Shown here: positions 14,801 to 22,224 of the stretch, piece by piece
Layout of the letters: each line of letters starts with the position of its first letter
How positions within the stretch are numbered: position 1 is the stretch's first letter
Source: Spirochaetales bacterium
GTDB taxonomy: Bacteria > Spirochaetota > Spirochaetia > DTKZ01
Assembly (NCBI GenBank): GCA_031266855.1
Contig: JAISAF010000178.1
Span: 1-32,964 of the forward strand
Reading direction: 5' to 3'
DNA: 32,964 bases
The notes under the pieces: model-generated
What the model was told of the DNA's origin: nothing
Database searches by the model: none
Seen by the model: the letters and a program-made list of their open reading frames with translations, nothing else
Position numbers and translations under genes: made by a program

Positions 14801-14830
14801 ATGCGCCCGAAAGACGGCCGCTCACGCGCT
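14159..14830. repeat. hairpin-mosaic repeat, largest island (copy B), with inverted ends
   Basis: The left end carries GTTCAAAAACC (14159-14169) and GTAATTCGGAATT (14175-14187), shared with copy A. Then come small hairpins: 14203-14219, 14230-14245, 14247-14260, 14271-14286, and the slot hairpin 14331-14353 (TTTTTGGCGC-ACA-GCGCCAAAAA). The middle is a chain of hairpins. Perfect ones are 14454-14486 (15-bp arms, loop GCT), 14512-14541 (14-bp arms), 14559-14594 (36-base palindrome without loop), 14621-14643 (10-bp, loop GAA) and 14676-14699 (10-bp); 14485-14513 has one mismatch. TTATGCGCA flanks the 36-base palindrome on both sides. The right end (14714-14830) is a forward copy of the R1 type, with slot hairpin 14783-14801, running into the TPR gene. 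Confidence 0.88.
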
Positions 14831-15532
14831 CCGGCGCTTGTTTTGTGCGCGTTTTTGGTTTTTGCCTCGTGTTCGAAGGAAAAGGAAAAAATCGCGGAAC
14901 GGCTTTTGGAATTTGAGTCGCCTTCGTACACGGCGTCCGCGGATAATTCGCGTATCGCGGAACTTGAGCGGGATGTGGCGAAGTACAAGGCGGTTGTGGA
15001 GGAAAAAGTCAGCGCGGCCGACAGCCTGGGGTCCTACTATAAACTTCTGGCGCTTGCGTATCTTGACAGGGCGATGTACGGCAAGGCGCTGGAGGCTATT
15101 GAGGAGGCCATCCGCATTCATCCGCAGCAGCACGGGCTGTTTGTTTACCGGGCGATTTCGGCGGCGCGTTTCGCGAAGGCTTTGAAGGACGAGGCGGAGA
15201 AGGCCGGGTACATGAAAATCGCGGAGGATTCGTATTTGCGGGCGATAGCTTTGGAGCCTTCTTCGGTCCAGGCGATGTACGGGCTGGCGATTCTGTATAT
15301 TTATGAGCTGGACAGGCCGGAAAACGCTTTGCCGCTTGTGGAGAAAATTCTGAGCAGGGAGAGCAAAAATGTTGACGCTATGTTCCTTTTGGCGGCGACG
15401 CATTATCTTATGGGAAATATGGAAGCGGCTCTGGAAACCTACGATAAAATTATAGCGACTTCCAACGCGGGAACGCGCAGGGACGAGGCGAAGAAAAATA
15501 AAGAACGGATTCTTGAGGAGGCGATGCGTTGA
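14801..15532 (+). CDS. TPR-repeat lipoprotein (243 aa)
   Basis: I chose ATG 14801, preceded at 6 bases by GGAG (14791-14794). A short basic N terminus (MRPKDGRSR) is followed by a hydrophobic stretch and the lipobox FASC with Cys24. At least three TPR-like helix pairs follow: YLDRAMYGKALEAIEEAIRI (about 87-106), SYLRAIALEPSSVQAMYGLA (about 146-165) and LLAATHYLMGNMEAALETYD (about 199-218). It is probably a periplasm-facing scaffold; partners are unknown. The ribosome binding site, start codon and about the first 12 codons coincide with repeat sequence, in that ATGCGCCCGAA.GACGG also occurs (reversed) at 14311-14336 and 31316-31341. Its stop overlaps the dprA start, suggesting co-transcription. 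Confidence 0.82.
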   Translation: MRPKDGRSRAPALVLCAFLVFASCSKEKEKIAERLLEFESPSYTASADNSRIAELERDVAKYKAVVEEKVSAADSLGSYYKLLALAYLDRAMYGKALEAIEEAIRIHPQQHGLFVYRAISAARFAKALKDEAEKAGYMKIAEDSYLRAIALEPSSVQAMYGLAILYIYELDRPENALPLVEKILSRESKNVDAMFLLAATHYLMGNMEAALETYDKIIATSNAGTRRDEAKKNKERILEEAMR

Positions 15533-16545
15533 CGGACGGTGTTCTGCTTATGGCGATAAACGAAATTCCCTGTCTGCGCTGGAACGAAAAACTCGCGCTT
15601 CTTTACCGGGTGGCGGACACCGGCGCCCTGTGCGCGCTTTCCCCGGCGGATATTCAGGATATGGGCGGGCGCCGTCTTCGGAACCTTGACTGGAAGACCG
15701 AAGAGATTGTCCGCGGGGCCGAAAGCCTTTTTGAGATCGCTTCGGCGCGGAAAATCCGGCTTCTGCCGTATAATGACTCTGCTTATCCGCGGCGGCTGCG
15801 GGAGATTGAGGATCCGCCGTTTCTTCTTTTTTGCCGGGGACAGGTTCCCTCCTGGGAGGGGGATTTCCTGGCGGTTGTGGGAACGCGGCGTCCTTCGGCG
15901 GCGGGAAGGCGGGCCGCCTGGGAATTCGCCGCCGGGGCGGCGGCGGACGGGATATGCGTTGTATCGGGTCTCGCGCAGGGTGTCGACGGGGAAGCTCACC
16001 GCGGCTGCCTTGAGGCGCATGGCACAACCATAGCCGTATTGGGAAACGGCGCGGATACGGTGTATCCGGCTTCCCACAGAACCCTGGCTTCCCGTATTCT
16101 GGATTCAGGCGGGCTTCTTATAACGGAGTACGCCCCGCGCGCCGGTGTGCAAAAACATTATTTCCCCGCGCGTAACAGAATTATCAGCGGGCTTTCCCGC
16201 GCTGTACTGGTGGTGGAAGCTCCCGCGAAATCAGGCGCGCTTATTACCGCTGCTTGTGCCTTGAAACAGGGCCGGGGTTTATATGTACCGGCTTCTGGTA
16301 TATGTGGTATAAACCCGGATGGCTGCCGCGCTCTTGCCACGGACGGCGCCTGTGTGGTGAAATCATGCGCGGATATTATCCGCCTTTGGGGTGGAGAAAG
16401 TAAGGCCGCGCCGGTTTTCCAGGCGCAGGGAAATACGCGGCCGTCTTCTCCGGGAAAAGCCCAGGCCCTCTTCCTGGAGGAGGAATTAACAGGAAACCTG
16501 ACCCGGCATCAGGGAAACTATTTTAGGAGAACACATAATGGCTGA
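15529..16545 (+). CDS. dprA: DNA processing protein DprA / Smf (338 aa)
   Basis: DprA binds single-stranded DNA and loads RecA during transformation. The Rossmann-like core is clear: AVVGTRRPSAAG, VVSGLAQGVDGEAHRG, IAVLGNGADTVYPASHR, ITEYAPRAGVQKHYFPARNR, IISGLSRAVLVVEAPAKSGA and LITAACALKQGR. The N-terminal part has the usual helical domain. The C terminus after about residue 290 does not show an obvious winged-helix domain. The start is TTG 15529 overlapping the TPR stop as TTGA, with GAGGAGG 7 bases upstream; ATG 15550 is an alternative. The end overlaps topA by 8 bases. Confidence 0.92.
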   Translation: MTDGVLLMAINEIPCLRWNEKLALLYRVADTGALCALSPADIQDMGGRRLRNLDWKTEEIVRGAESLFEIASARKIRLLPYNDSAYPRRLREIEDPPFLLFCRGQVPSWEGDFLAVVGTRRPSAAGRRAAWEFAAGAAADGICVVSGLAQGVDGEAHRGCLEAHGTTIAVLGNGADTVYPASHRTLASRILDSGGLLITEYAPRAGVQKHYFPARNRIISGLSRAVLVVEAPAKSGALITAACALKQGRGLYVPASGICGINPDGCRALATDGACVVKSCADIIRLWGGESKAAPVFQAQGNTRPSSPGKAQALFLEEELTGNLTRHQGNYFRRTHNG

Positions 16546-18709
16546 GAAAAAGCCCCATACCCTGCTTATTGTCGAATCCCCCGCGAAAGCCAAAACCATA
16601 GAAAAATATCTTGGCTCCGGCTATACGGTTGTCGCCTCAATTGGTCATCTTATCGACCTGCCAAAATCGCGTATCGCTATAGATGTGGAACACAATTTTG
16701 AACCCGAATATATTACTGTCCGGGGAAAGGCGAAAATACTGAGGGAACTCCAGAGCGCCGCCAACAAGGCCGGGCATGTGCTTTTGGCTTCTGATAATGA
16801 CCGCGAAGGGGAGGCTATCTCCTTCCACTTGCAGAACTCGCTTATAAAAAAGAATCCGAAACTCGCTATTGAGCGGATCGTTTTTAACGAGATTACCCCT
16901 TCAGCCATCCGCGAGGCTGTTAATCATCCTGGAAAAATCGCTATGGAAAAGGTGAATGCCCAAAAAGCGCGGCGCGTTCTGGACCGCATCGTAGGGTACA
17001 ACCTTTCACCTGTGCTGTGGGAAAAAGTCAAAAACGGATTATCCGCCGGCCGTGTGCAGAGCGTTGCCCTGCGCCTTATCTGCGAGCGGGAAAAGGAGGT
17101 CGAGTCTTTTATCCCGGAGGAATACTGGACTCTCGCCGTGGAACTTTCCAAAGGAAAGACTCATTTTGTCGCGCAGATGATCCGATCCGGCGACAAAAAA
17201 GCCCCAGCGGAAAGCCGTCCCGCCGAAGATGCCTCGGGCGCGGACAAGGGGGAAATGAAATCCCGCCAGGACATCCATGACCTTATGGCCCGGCTGGAGA
17301 ACGAGGTTTTTACTGTCAGTGACATCAAGGAAAGCGAAAGGAGCCTCCGTCCCAAGCCGCCGTTTACCACTTCGCAGCTCCAGCAGACCGCGGCGAACCG
17401 TCTGGGTTTTACTTCAAGAAAAACCATGTCCATAGCCCAGCAGCTTTACGAAGGCGTCGCCATCGGTTCCAGCCGTATCGGTCTTATTACGTATATGAGG
17501 ACGGATTCCACACGTATTTCCGCCGTCGCTCTGGAGGAAGTGCGCAAGTTTATTGGCGAGACTTATCCCGCCGCCCTGCCCGCCGAAGCAAACGCCTACA
17601 GTATCGGAAAAGGATCGCAGGACGCTCACGAAGCCATACGCCCAACAACAGTCAGCTATACCCCCGAATCAGTAAAAGCCTACCTGACCAGGGATCAGGA
17701 ACGCCTGTATTCGATTATCTGGGAACGGTTTGTTTCGTCCCAGATGACAAACGCGAAAACAAAAACCCTGTCAATCGATATAAGCGCCAGTGACACGCTG
17801 TTCCGGGTTTCCAGCACTAAAACCGTCGAAAAAGGTTTTCAGGCGGCGCTGAATGTTCTTGCCGCCAAGGAATCAGGTAAAAAGCTGCCATCCCTGAAAA
17901 CCGGCGAGGTTCTTACAAAAGAAAAATTCCTGCCAGAACAGCACTTCACCACAGGCCCCGCCCGCTATACCGACGCCACAATCGTGAAAACCCTGGAAGA
18001 AAAAGGCATAGGCCGGCCATCCACCTACGCCTCCACAATTTCTGTTTTGATAGAACGCTACTACGTCGAACGCAGAAACCGGCAGCTTATCCCCACCCAG
18101 CTTGGCAGAACGATTTACGATTTGCTCATTGGCTCCTTTCCCAATATTCTGGATGTCAATTTTACCGCGGACATGGAATCCCTGCTCGACAGGGTGGAAA
18201 CAGAAGGCGCGGACTGGGTCGGCATGATTCGTGAGTTCTACGGCCCCTTCAAGGAAAAAGTCGAATATGTAAGCCGGACTCTTGAATCCAGGAAGGGCGT
18301 AATGGAGGAGGAAACGGAGTTTGTCTGCGAAAAATGCGGACGGAAAATGATAAAAAAACTGGGCCGCTTCGGATTCTTCCTTGCCTGCCCCGGTTTTCCC
18401 GAATGCAGGAACACAAAATCCATTCCCCTGGCCGACTGTCCCAAAGCCGGCTGCGGCGGGAAAATCGTTGCCCGCAGAAAACAGAAAGGGCGGGGCAAGG
18501 AGTTCTACGGCTGCACGAATTATCCGGCCTGTGATTTTATCAGTCACTTTAAACCCACATCTTCTACCTGCCCGAAATGCGGCTGGTTCCTGGTGGAAAA
18601 AAGCGACAAAAAACGCGGAACCTACAAGGCATGCATAAACAAAGACTGTGATTATCTGCATACGGCGGCGGAAGACGAAGAAGCCTTCGAGCAGAAGAAC
18701 GAGGATTAA
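16538..18709 (+). CDS. topA: DNA topoisomerase I (723 aa)
   Basis: TopA is a type IA topoisomerase that relaxes negative supercoils. The TOPRIM domain (LLIVESPAKAKTIEKYLG, residues 9-26, and LLASDNDREGEAISFHL with the metal-binding DxDxxG-like motif) is followed by the central domain. The active-site Tyr is about residue 319 in GLITYMRTDSTRIS. Further motifs are QDAHEAIRPT and LEEKGIGRPSTYASTI. The tail holds three Cys4 zinc ribbons: CEKCG...CPGFPEC, CPKAGC...CTNYPAC and CPKCG...CINKDC. GGAG lies about 10 bases before ATG 16538. The + strand is noticeably C- and A-rich from this gene to hslU. Confidence 0.98.
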   Translation: MAEKKPHTLLIVESPAKAKTIEKYLGSGYTVVASIGHLIDLPKSRIAIDVEHNFEPEYITVRGKAKILRELQSAANKAGHVLLASDNDREGEAISFHLQNSLIKKNPKLAIERIVFNEITPSAIREAVNHPGKIAMEKVNAQKARRVLDRIVGYNLSPVLWEKVKNGLSAGRVQSVALRLICEREKEVESFIPEEYWTLAVELSKGKTHFVAQMIRSGDKKAPAESRPAEDASGADKGEMKSRQDIHDLMARLENEVFTVSDIKESERSLRPKPPFTTSQLQQTAANRLGFTSRKTMSIAQQLYEGVAIGSSRIGLITYMRTDSTRISAVALEEVRKFIGETYPAALPAEANAYSIGKGSQDAHEAIRPTTVSYTPESVKAYLTRDQERLYSIIWERFVSSQMTNAKTKTLSIDISASDTLFRVSSTKTVEKGFQAALNVLAAKESGKKLPSLKTGEVLTKEKFLPEQHFTTGPARYTDATIVKTLEEKGIGRPSTYASTISVLIERYYVERRNRQLIPTQLGRTIYDLLIGSFPNILDVNFTADMESLLDRVETEGADWVGMIREFYGPFKEKVEYVSRTLESRKGVMEEETEFVCEKCGRKMIKKLGRFGFFLACPGFPECRNTKSIPLADCPKAGCGGKIVARRKQKGRGKEFYGCTNYPACDFISHFKPTSSTCPKCGWFLVEKSDKKRGTYKACINKDCDYLHTAAEDEEAFEQKNED

Positions 18710-18715
18710 CACTAC

Positions 18716-19741
18716 ATGGAACCGGAAACACTGAAACAGGAATACCTTGATTATCTGGAAAAAGTACGTTTCCTTTCACCGGCAACGGTAAAAGCCTACG
18801 CGCTCGACATAGCCCCCTTTCTGGACTGGCTTGACAAAAACGGCCTTGCCGCCTGGAACCTCAACCCCGCGCACATACGCGGCTACCTTGTGTACCTTTC
18901 CCGGCGGAAACTCGAGCCCGCTTCGGTCAACCGCGCCCTTGCCGCGCTGCGGGGCATGTACGCCTTCGCCCTGGAACGCGGGGTAAGCGCGGCAAATCCC
19001 TTTGACGGAGTGCAAAGCCTCAAACGCTCCAAACCCCTGCCCGCAATCCTGTTCGAGCAGGACATGGACAGGCTTCTTGGCGGCGTCGAAGGGAATGGCG
19101 TCGAAGAGGACGATGGTGAAGGGGAGGACGGCGCGGAGGATAGCGCGGCCCATAAAAACTTCATCACGGCCCGCGACAAAGCCCTTTTCGAGCTTCTGTA
19201 TTCCACAGGCTGCCGCGTCAGCGAAATCCTCTCCATCAGGCTGGCCCCGCCAGGGAAAAAAACCGGCGGCAGCGCCATCTGGGCGCCCGGGCAGCAGCGC
19301 ATCAGGATCTTCGGAAAAGGCGGCAGGGAACGCTTTGTTTTTGCCGGGGATTCAGCCCTGGCCGCGCTGGAAGAATATCTGCCGCTGCGCCACAGGCGGA
19401 TAGCCGAAACCCGCGCAGAGGATTGCCCCCCGCCTCCGCGGGCCCTGTTCATTAACTTCCGGGGAACCTCACTCACATCCCGCGGCGTTTTTTATCTCCT
19501 TACGCGAAATCTCGCGGAAAAGGGCATAGACAAACCCGCAAGCCCCCATACCCTGCGGCACAGTTTCGCCACACACATACTCGAAAGGGGAGCGGACATC
19601 CGCGTAGTCCAGGAACTTCTAGGACACGCAAGCCTCTCCACCACCCAGATATATACCCACCTCAGCCTTGACGACCTAAAGGATATTCACGCGAAAGCCC
19701 ATCCCCACGGACTGCGGCGCGCACAGGAAGGAGCAATATAA
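18716..19741 (+). CDS. xerC: tyrosine recombinase XerC (341 aa)
   Basis: Partner of XerD in dif recombination. Catalytic residues are Arg in STGCRVSEIL, Lys in FGKGGRERFVF, His and Arg in HTLRHSFATHIL, His in LLGHASLSTTQ and Tyr in IYTHL. The HL ending with KAHPHG is XerC-like. Position just before hslV matches codV/xerC in Bacillota. An unusual acidic, low-complexity insert (about residues 121-145: EGNGVEEDDGEGEDGAED) sits at the entry to the catalytic domain and makes the protein longer than a typical XerC of about 300 residues. The gene starts 6 bases after the topA stop. Confidence 0.92.
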   Translation: MEPETLKQEYLDYLEKVRFLSPATVKAYALDIAPFLDWLDKNGLAAWNLNPAHIRGYLVYLSRRKLEPASVNRALAALRGMYAFALERGVSAANPFDGVQSLKRSKPLPAILFEQDMDRLLGGVEGNGVEEDDGEGEDGAEDSAAHKNFITARDKALFELLYSTGCRVSEILSIRLAPPGKKTGGSAIWAPGQQRIRIFGKGGRERFVFAGDSALAALEEYLPLRHRRIAETRAEDCPPPPRALFINFRGTSLTSRGVFYLLTRNLAEKGIDKPASPHTLRHSFATHILERGADIRVVQELLGHASLSTTQIYTHLSLDDLKDIHAKAHPHGLRRAQEGAI

Positions 19742-19743
19742 AT

Positions 19744-20283
19744 ATGGAAACACAGTTTCACGGAACAACGATTCTTGCCGTGCGGCGCGACGGAAAAACA
19801 GCTATGGCCGGGGACGGACAGGTAACGCTGGGCAATACGATTATGAAAAGCTCCGCCCGAAAGGTGCGGAAAATATACGACGGAAAAATCATCGTAGGTT
19901 TTGCCGGCGCCACAGCCGACGCCTTTACCCTCTTTGAACGCTTTGAGGCGAAAATCAAGGAATACTCCGGCGACCTTACCCGCTCCTCGGTGGAACTGGC
20001 AAAGGACTGGAGAACCGACAGGCTGCTGCGCCGCCTGGAAGCCCTTCTGCTTGTGGCGGACCTGGAAAAAATGTTTGTCCTGTCAGGAACCGGCGATGTT
20101 ATCGAACCCGACGAAGGTGCCATTGCCGTCGGCTCAGGAGGAAATTACGCCTACGCGGCGGCTCTTGCTTTTTTACAGGCCTCCGGGCTTTCCGCCCGGG
20201 AAATAGCCGAACGCTCGCTGAAAATCGCGGGCGGAATATGTATCTATACAAACAACAGCATTCTTGTGGAGGAAATCGGATGA
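19744..20283 (+). CDS. hslV: ATP-dependent protease subunit HslV (179 aa)
   Basis: HslV is the threonine peptidase of the HslVU (ClpQY) protease. FHGTTILAVRRDGK gives the N-terminal catalytic Thr, Thr8 after removal of the first seven residues. AGDGQVTLGNTIMK and KIIVGFAGATADAFTLFERFE are family signatures, and the GSGGNYAYAAA segment near the end is also typical. Length is normal. AAGGAG (19729-19734) precedes ATG 19744 by 9 bases. Its stop overlaps the hslU start as ATGA, matching the obligate pairing of products. Confidence 0.98.
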   Translation: METQFHGTTILAVRRDGKTAMAGDGQVTLGNTIMKSSARKVRKIYDGKIIVGFAGATADAFTLFERFEAKIKEYSGDLTRSSVELAKDWRTDRLLRRLEALLLVADLEKMFVLSGTGDVIEPDEGAIAVGSGGNYAYAAALAFLQASGLSAREIAERSLKIAGGICIYTNNSILVEEIG

Positions 20284-21743
20284 GGGCAGGATTTGATCAC
20301 TTGACACCCCGGCAAATTGTCGAAGAGCTTGATAAATACATTGTAGGCCAGACCAAGGCGAAAAAAGCCGTCGCCATTGCCCTGCGCAACAGAATCCGCA
20401 GGCAAAGACTGCCCGAAGAACTGCGCGATGAGGTAGCGCCAAAAAACATCATCATGATAGGGCCAACCGGAGTAGGCAAAACCGAAATCGCGCGGCGCAT
20501 TTCCAAACTCACAGGAGCGCCCTTCATCAAAGTGGAAGCCACAAAGTACACCGAAGTCGGCTACGTGGGACGCGATGTGGAAAGCATGGTGCGCGATCTT
20601 ATGTCGGTCTCCATATCGATGGTAAAAACCGAACTCCAGGAGGAAGTCCGCAATGAAGCCGAACGCAGAACACAGGACGCGCTTATCGACCTCCTCCTTC
20701 CGGGCCTGCGAAAAAATCCCCAGCAGCAGCCCGCGGAAAATCCCCCCATGGATTTTCCCTTCTTCCCGCCCGGCACTTCCGGCAACAAGGAAGACTCTTC
20801 TCCCCAGGAAGCCCCCAAAATAGAACCTCCCCAAAACGCCGCCCCCGGCCCCGACACGGAAAAAACCATAGCGGCGTTCCGCAAAAAACTCGAAGCGGGG
20901 GAACTCGAAGAAAAGTTTGTGGAAATCGACATGTCGAACGGCCCCCTTCCCACCACCATCGAAATTTTTTCCGGCAACAGCTTCGAAGCCATGGACATGA
21001 ACATCGGCGGCCTTATCAAAAACATGATGGGCGGCGGCAGGCGGAAAAAGAAAAAAGTTACAGTCAAGCAGGCCCGTGAAATTCTTCTGGCCGAGGAAAT
21101 GGACAAACTCATCGATACAGATAAAGTCGCCGACATCGCGCGCGAACGCGCCGAACAAATGGGAATCATCTTCATCGACGAAATTGACAAAATCGCCTCC
21201 AGGGAAGGCCGTACCGGCGCCGATGTTTCCCGCGAAGGCGTACAGCGGGACATCCTTCCCATCGTGGAAGGCAGCAAGGTAAACACAAAATACGGCATGG
21301 TGGACACCTCCCACATCCTCTTCATCGCGGCGGGGGCCTTTCACATCTCCAAACCCTCCGACCTCATCCCCGAACTCCAGGGCCGCTTCCCCATCCGCGT
21401 GGAACTCGACGCCCTGACAAAAGACGACTTTATCCGCATCCTTACCCAGCCGCAGAACGCCCTGATTAAACAATACACCGAACTCCTGAAAACCGAGGAT
21501 GTTACCCTCGACTTCGACGAAAGCGCCGTAACCCGGCTTGCCGAACTTGCCGCCGACGTGAATTCCCAGTCGGAAAACATCGGAGCGCGGCGGCTGCATA
21601 CGATTATGGAACTCCTTCTGGAAGACGTTTCGTATAACGCGCCCAGCCTCGCCGGGCAAAGCATCCCCGTTACCGCGGCCTATGTCGACGAAAAACTGAA
21701 AGACGTTGCCCAGAATCAGGATTTAAGCAGGTACATCTTATGA
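20280..21743 (+). CDS. hslU: ATP-dependent protease ATPase subunit HslU (487 aa)
   Basis: HslU is the AAA+ unfoldase that feeds HslV. It starts with the family-typical LTPRQIVEELDKYIVGQ. Walker A is GPTGVGKTE (61-69), followed by VGYVGRDVES. The I-domain is Pro-rich (PPGTSGNKEDSSPQEAPKIE), Walker B is IIFIDEIDKIA, the sensor region is ELQGRFPIRVEL and the C-terminal part has ENIGARRLHTIMELLLED. I chose ATG 20280, overlapping the hslV stop and preceded by GGAGG, because upstream in-frame codons lie inside hslV. A hairpin-mosaic island begins about 20 bases after its stop. Confidence 0.98.
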   Translation: MRAGFDHLTPRQIVEELDKYIVGQTKAKKAVAIALRNRIRRQRLPEELRDEVAPKNIIMIGPTGVGKTEIARRISKLTGAPFIKVEATKYTEVGYVGRDVESMVRDLMSVSISMVKTELQEEVRNEAERRTQDALIDLLLPGLRKNPQQQPAENPPMDFPFFPPGTSGNKEDSSPQEAPKIEPPQNAAPGPDTEKTIAAFRKKLEAGELEEKFVEIDMSNGPLPTTIEIFSGNSFEAMDMNIGGLIKNMMGGGRRKKKKVTVKQAREILLAEEMDKLIDTDKVADIARERAEQMGIIFIDEIDKIASREGRTGADVSREGVQRDILPIVEGSKVNTKYGMVDTSHILFIAAGAFHISKPSDLIPELQGRFPIRVELDALTKDDFIRILTQPQNALIKQYTELLKTEDVTLDFDESAVTRLAELAADVNSQSENIGARRLHTIMELLLEDVSYNAPSLAGQSIPVTAAYVDEKLKDVAQNQDLSRYIL

Positions 21744-21761
21744 AAATCCCCAGCCGGATGC

Positions 21762-22137
21762 GCGCGCCTTTTTTGCTTCGCAAAAAACCGGGCTATCCGC
21801 TGCAACTCCTCGAAAGCGCCTTCGGCGCTTTCTGCGGGGTTTCCGCTCCTATCCCTTGCGCCCCACGGGCTTTTCGCGCTTCGCGCGGCATAACTTTGTA
21901 TAGTGAAAGTAAAAGCCGCCCTGTTGCTTTTTCGTCCGGCGGCGCTTCGCGCCGCCGGGGCAGGGCAAAATTGCCGAAGGCGATTTTGCCGCGTTTCGGC
22001 TGCCCGCACGCGCTGGGCGCGCGCCAGGGATTGCAGTGGAAAGCCCGCAGGATTTGCATTGGCAAATCCGAGGACTTGGAGCGGAAAGCCCGGTTTTTCC
22101 AGTGCGCGCGTTTCGCGCGCACTGGAAAAAGGCGCCT
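21762..22137. repeat. hairpin-mosaic repeat, copy C, composite with terminal inverted repeats
   Basis: The left arm (21762-21860) is a reversed copy and the right arm (22021-22137) a forward copy. Bases 21788-21811 match the reverse complement of 22070-22093 at 21 of 24 positions. Hairpins: 21769-21787 (8-bp arms, loop TTC), 21812-21832 (9-bp, TTC), 21936-21958 (10-bp, TTC), 21964-21990 (12-bp with one T-G, loop GAA) and 22094-22130 (17-bp perfect arms, loop TTT). The total, about 375 bp without coding content, resembles a MITE. Confidence 0.85.
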
Positions 22138-22158
22138 GAGAGAAAAATCATGGGCTGG

Positions 22159-22187
22159 TTGAACAATTCCTGCGGCTGTGATATAAT
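22159..22187 (+). promoter_or_regulatory. scpA promoter (TTGAAC-N17-TG-N-TATAAT)
   Basis: TTGAAC (22159-22164), 17 bases, then a perfect TATAAT (22182-22187) preceded by TG one base upstream (22179-22180), an extended -10 element. Predicted start is about 22194. This argues that ATGs at 22150 and 22198 are not the scpA start and supports ATG 22225. Confidence 0.65.
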
Positions 22188-22224
22188 TCCGCAATTCATG
22201 GAAGATGCGCGAAGCGAAAAAAGT

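Larger units (their letters stand above)
21744..22224. other. 481-bp gap with hairpin-mosaic element and scpA promoter
   Basis: The gap holds a composite repeat (21762-22137) with inverted ends, followed by a strong promoter (22159-22187). Open frames on both strands cross the repeat but have no domain content; their peptides match those read from the other repeat copies. Confidence 0.75.

Noticed and set aside
20238..20279. Earlier in-frame start for hslU inside hslV
   Set aside because: The 14 extra residues are not in the family; ATG 20280 overlaps the hslV stop and has a good ribosome binding site.
20244..21659. Long minus-strand frame (471 codons) antisense to hslU
   Set aside because: A composition shadow of hslU; the peptide is Phe, Gly and Val-rich without family motifs.
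22036..22224. Upstream extension of the scpA frame through the repeat
   Set aside because: The extension is repeat-derived, and the promoter at 22159-22187 lies inside it; ScpA homologues start at the position equivalent to 22225.
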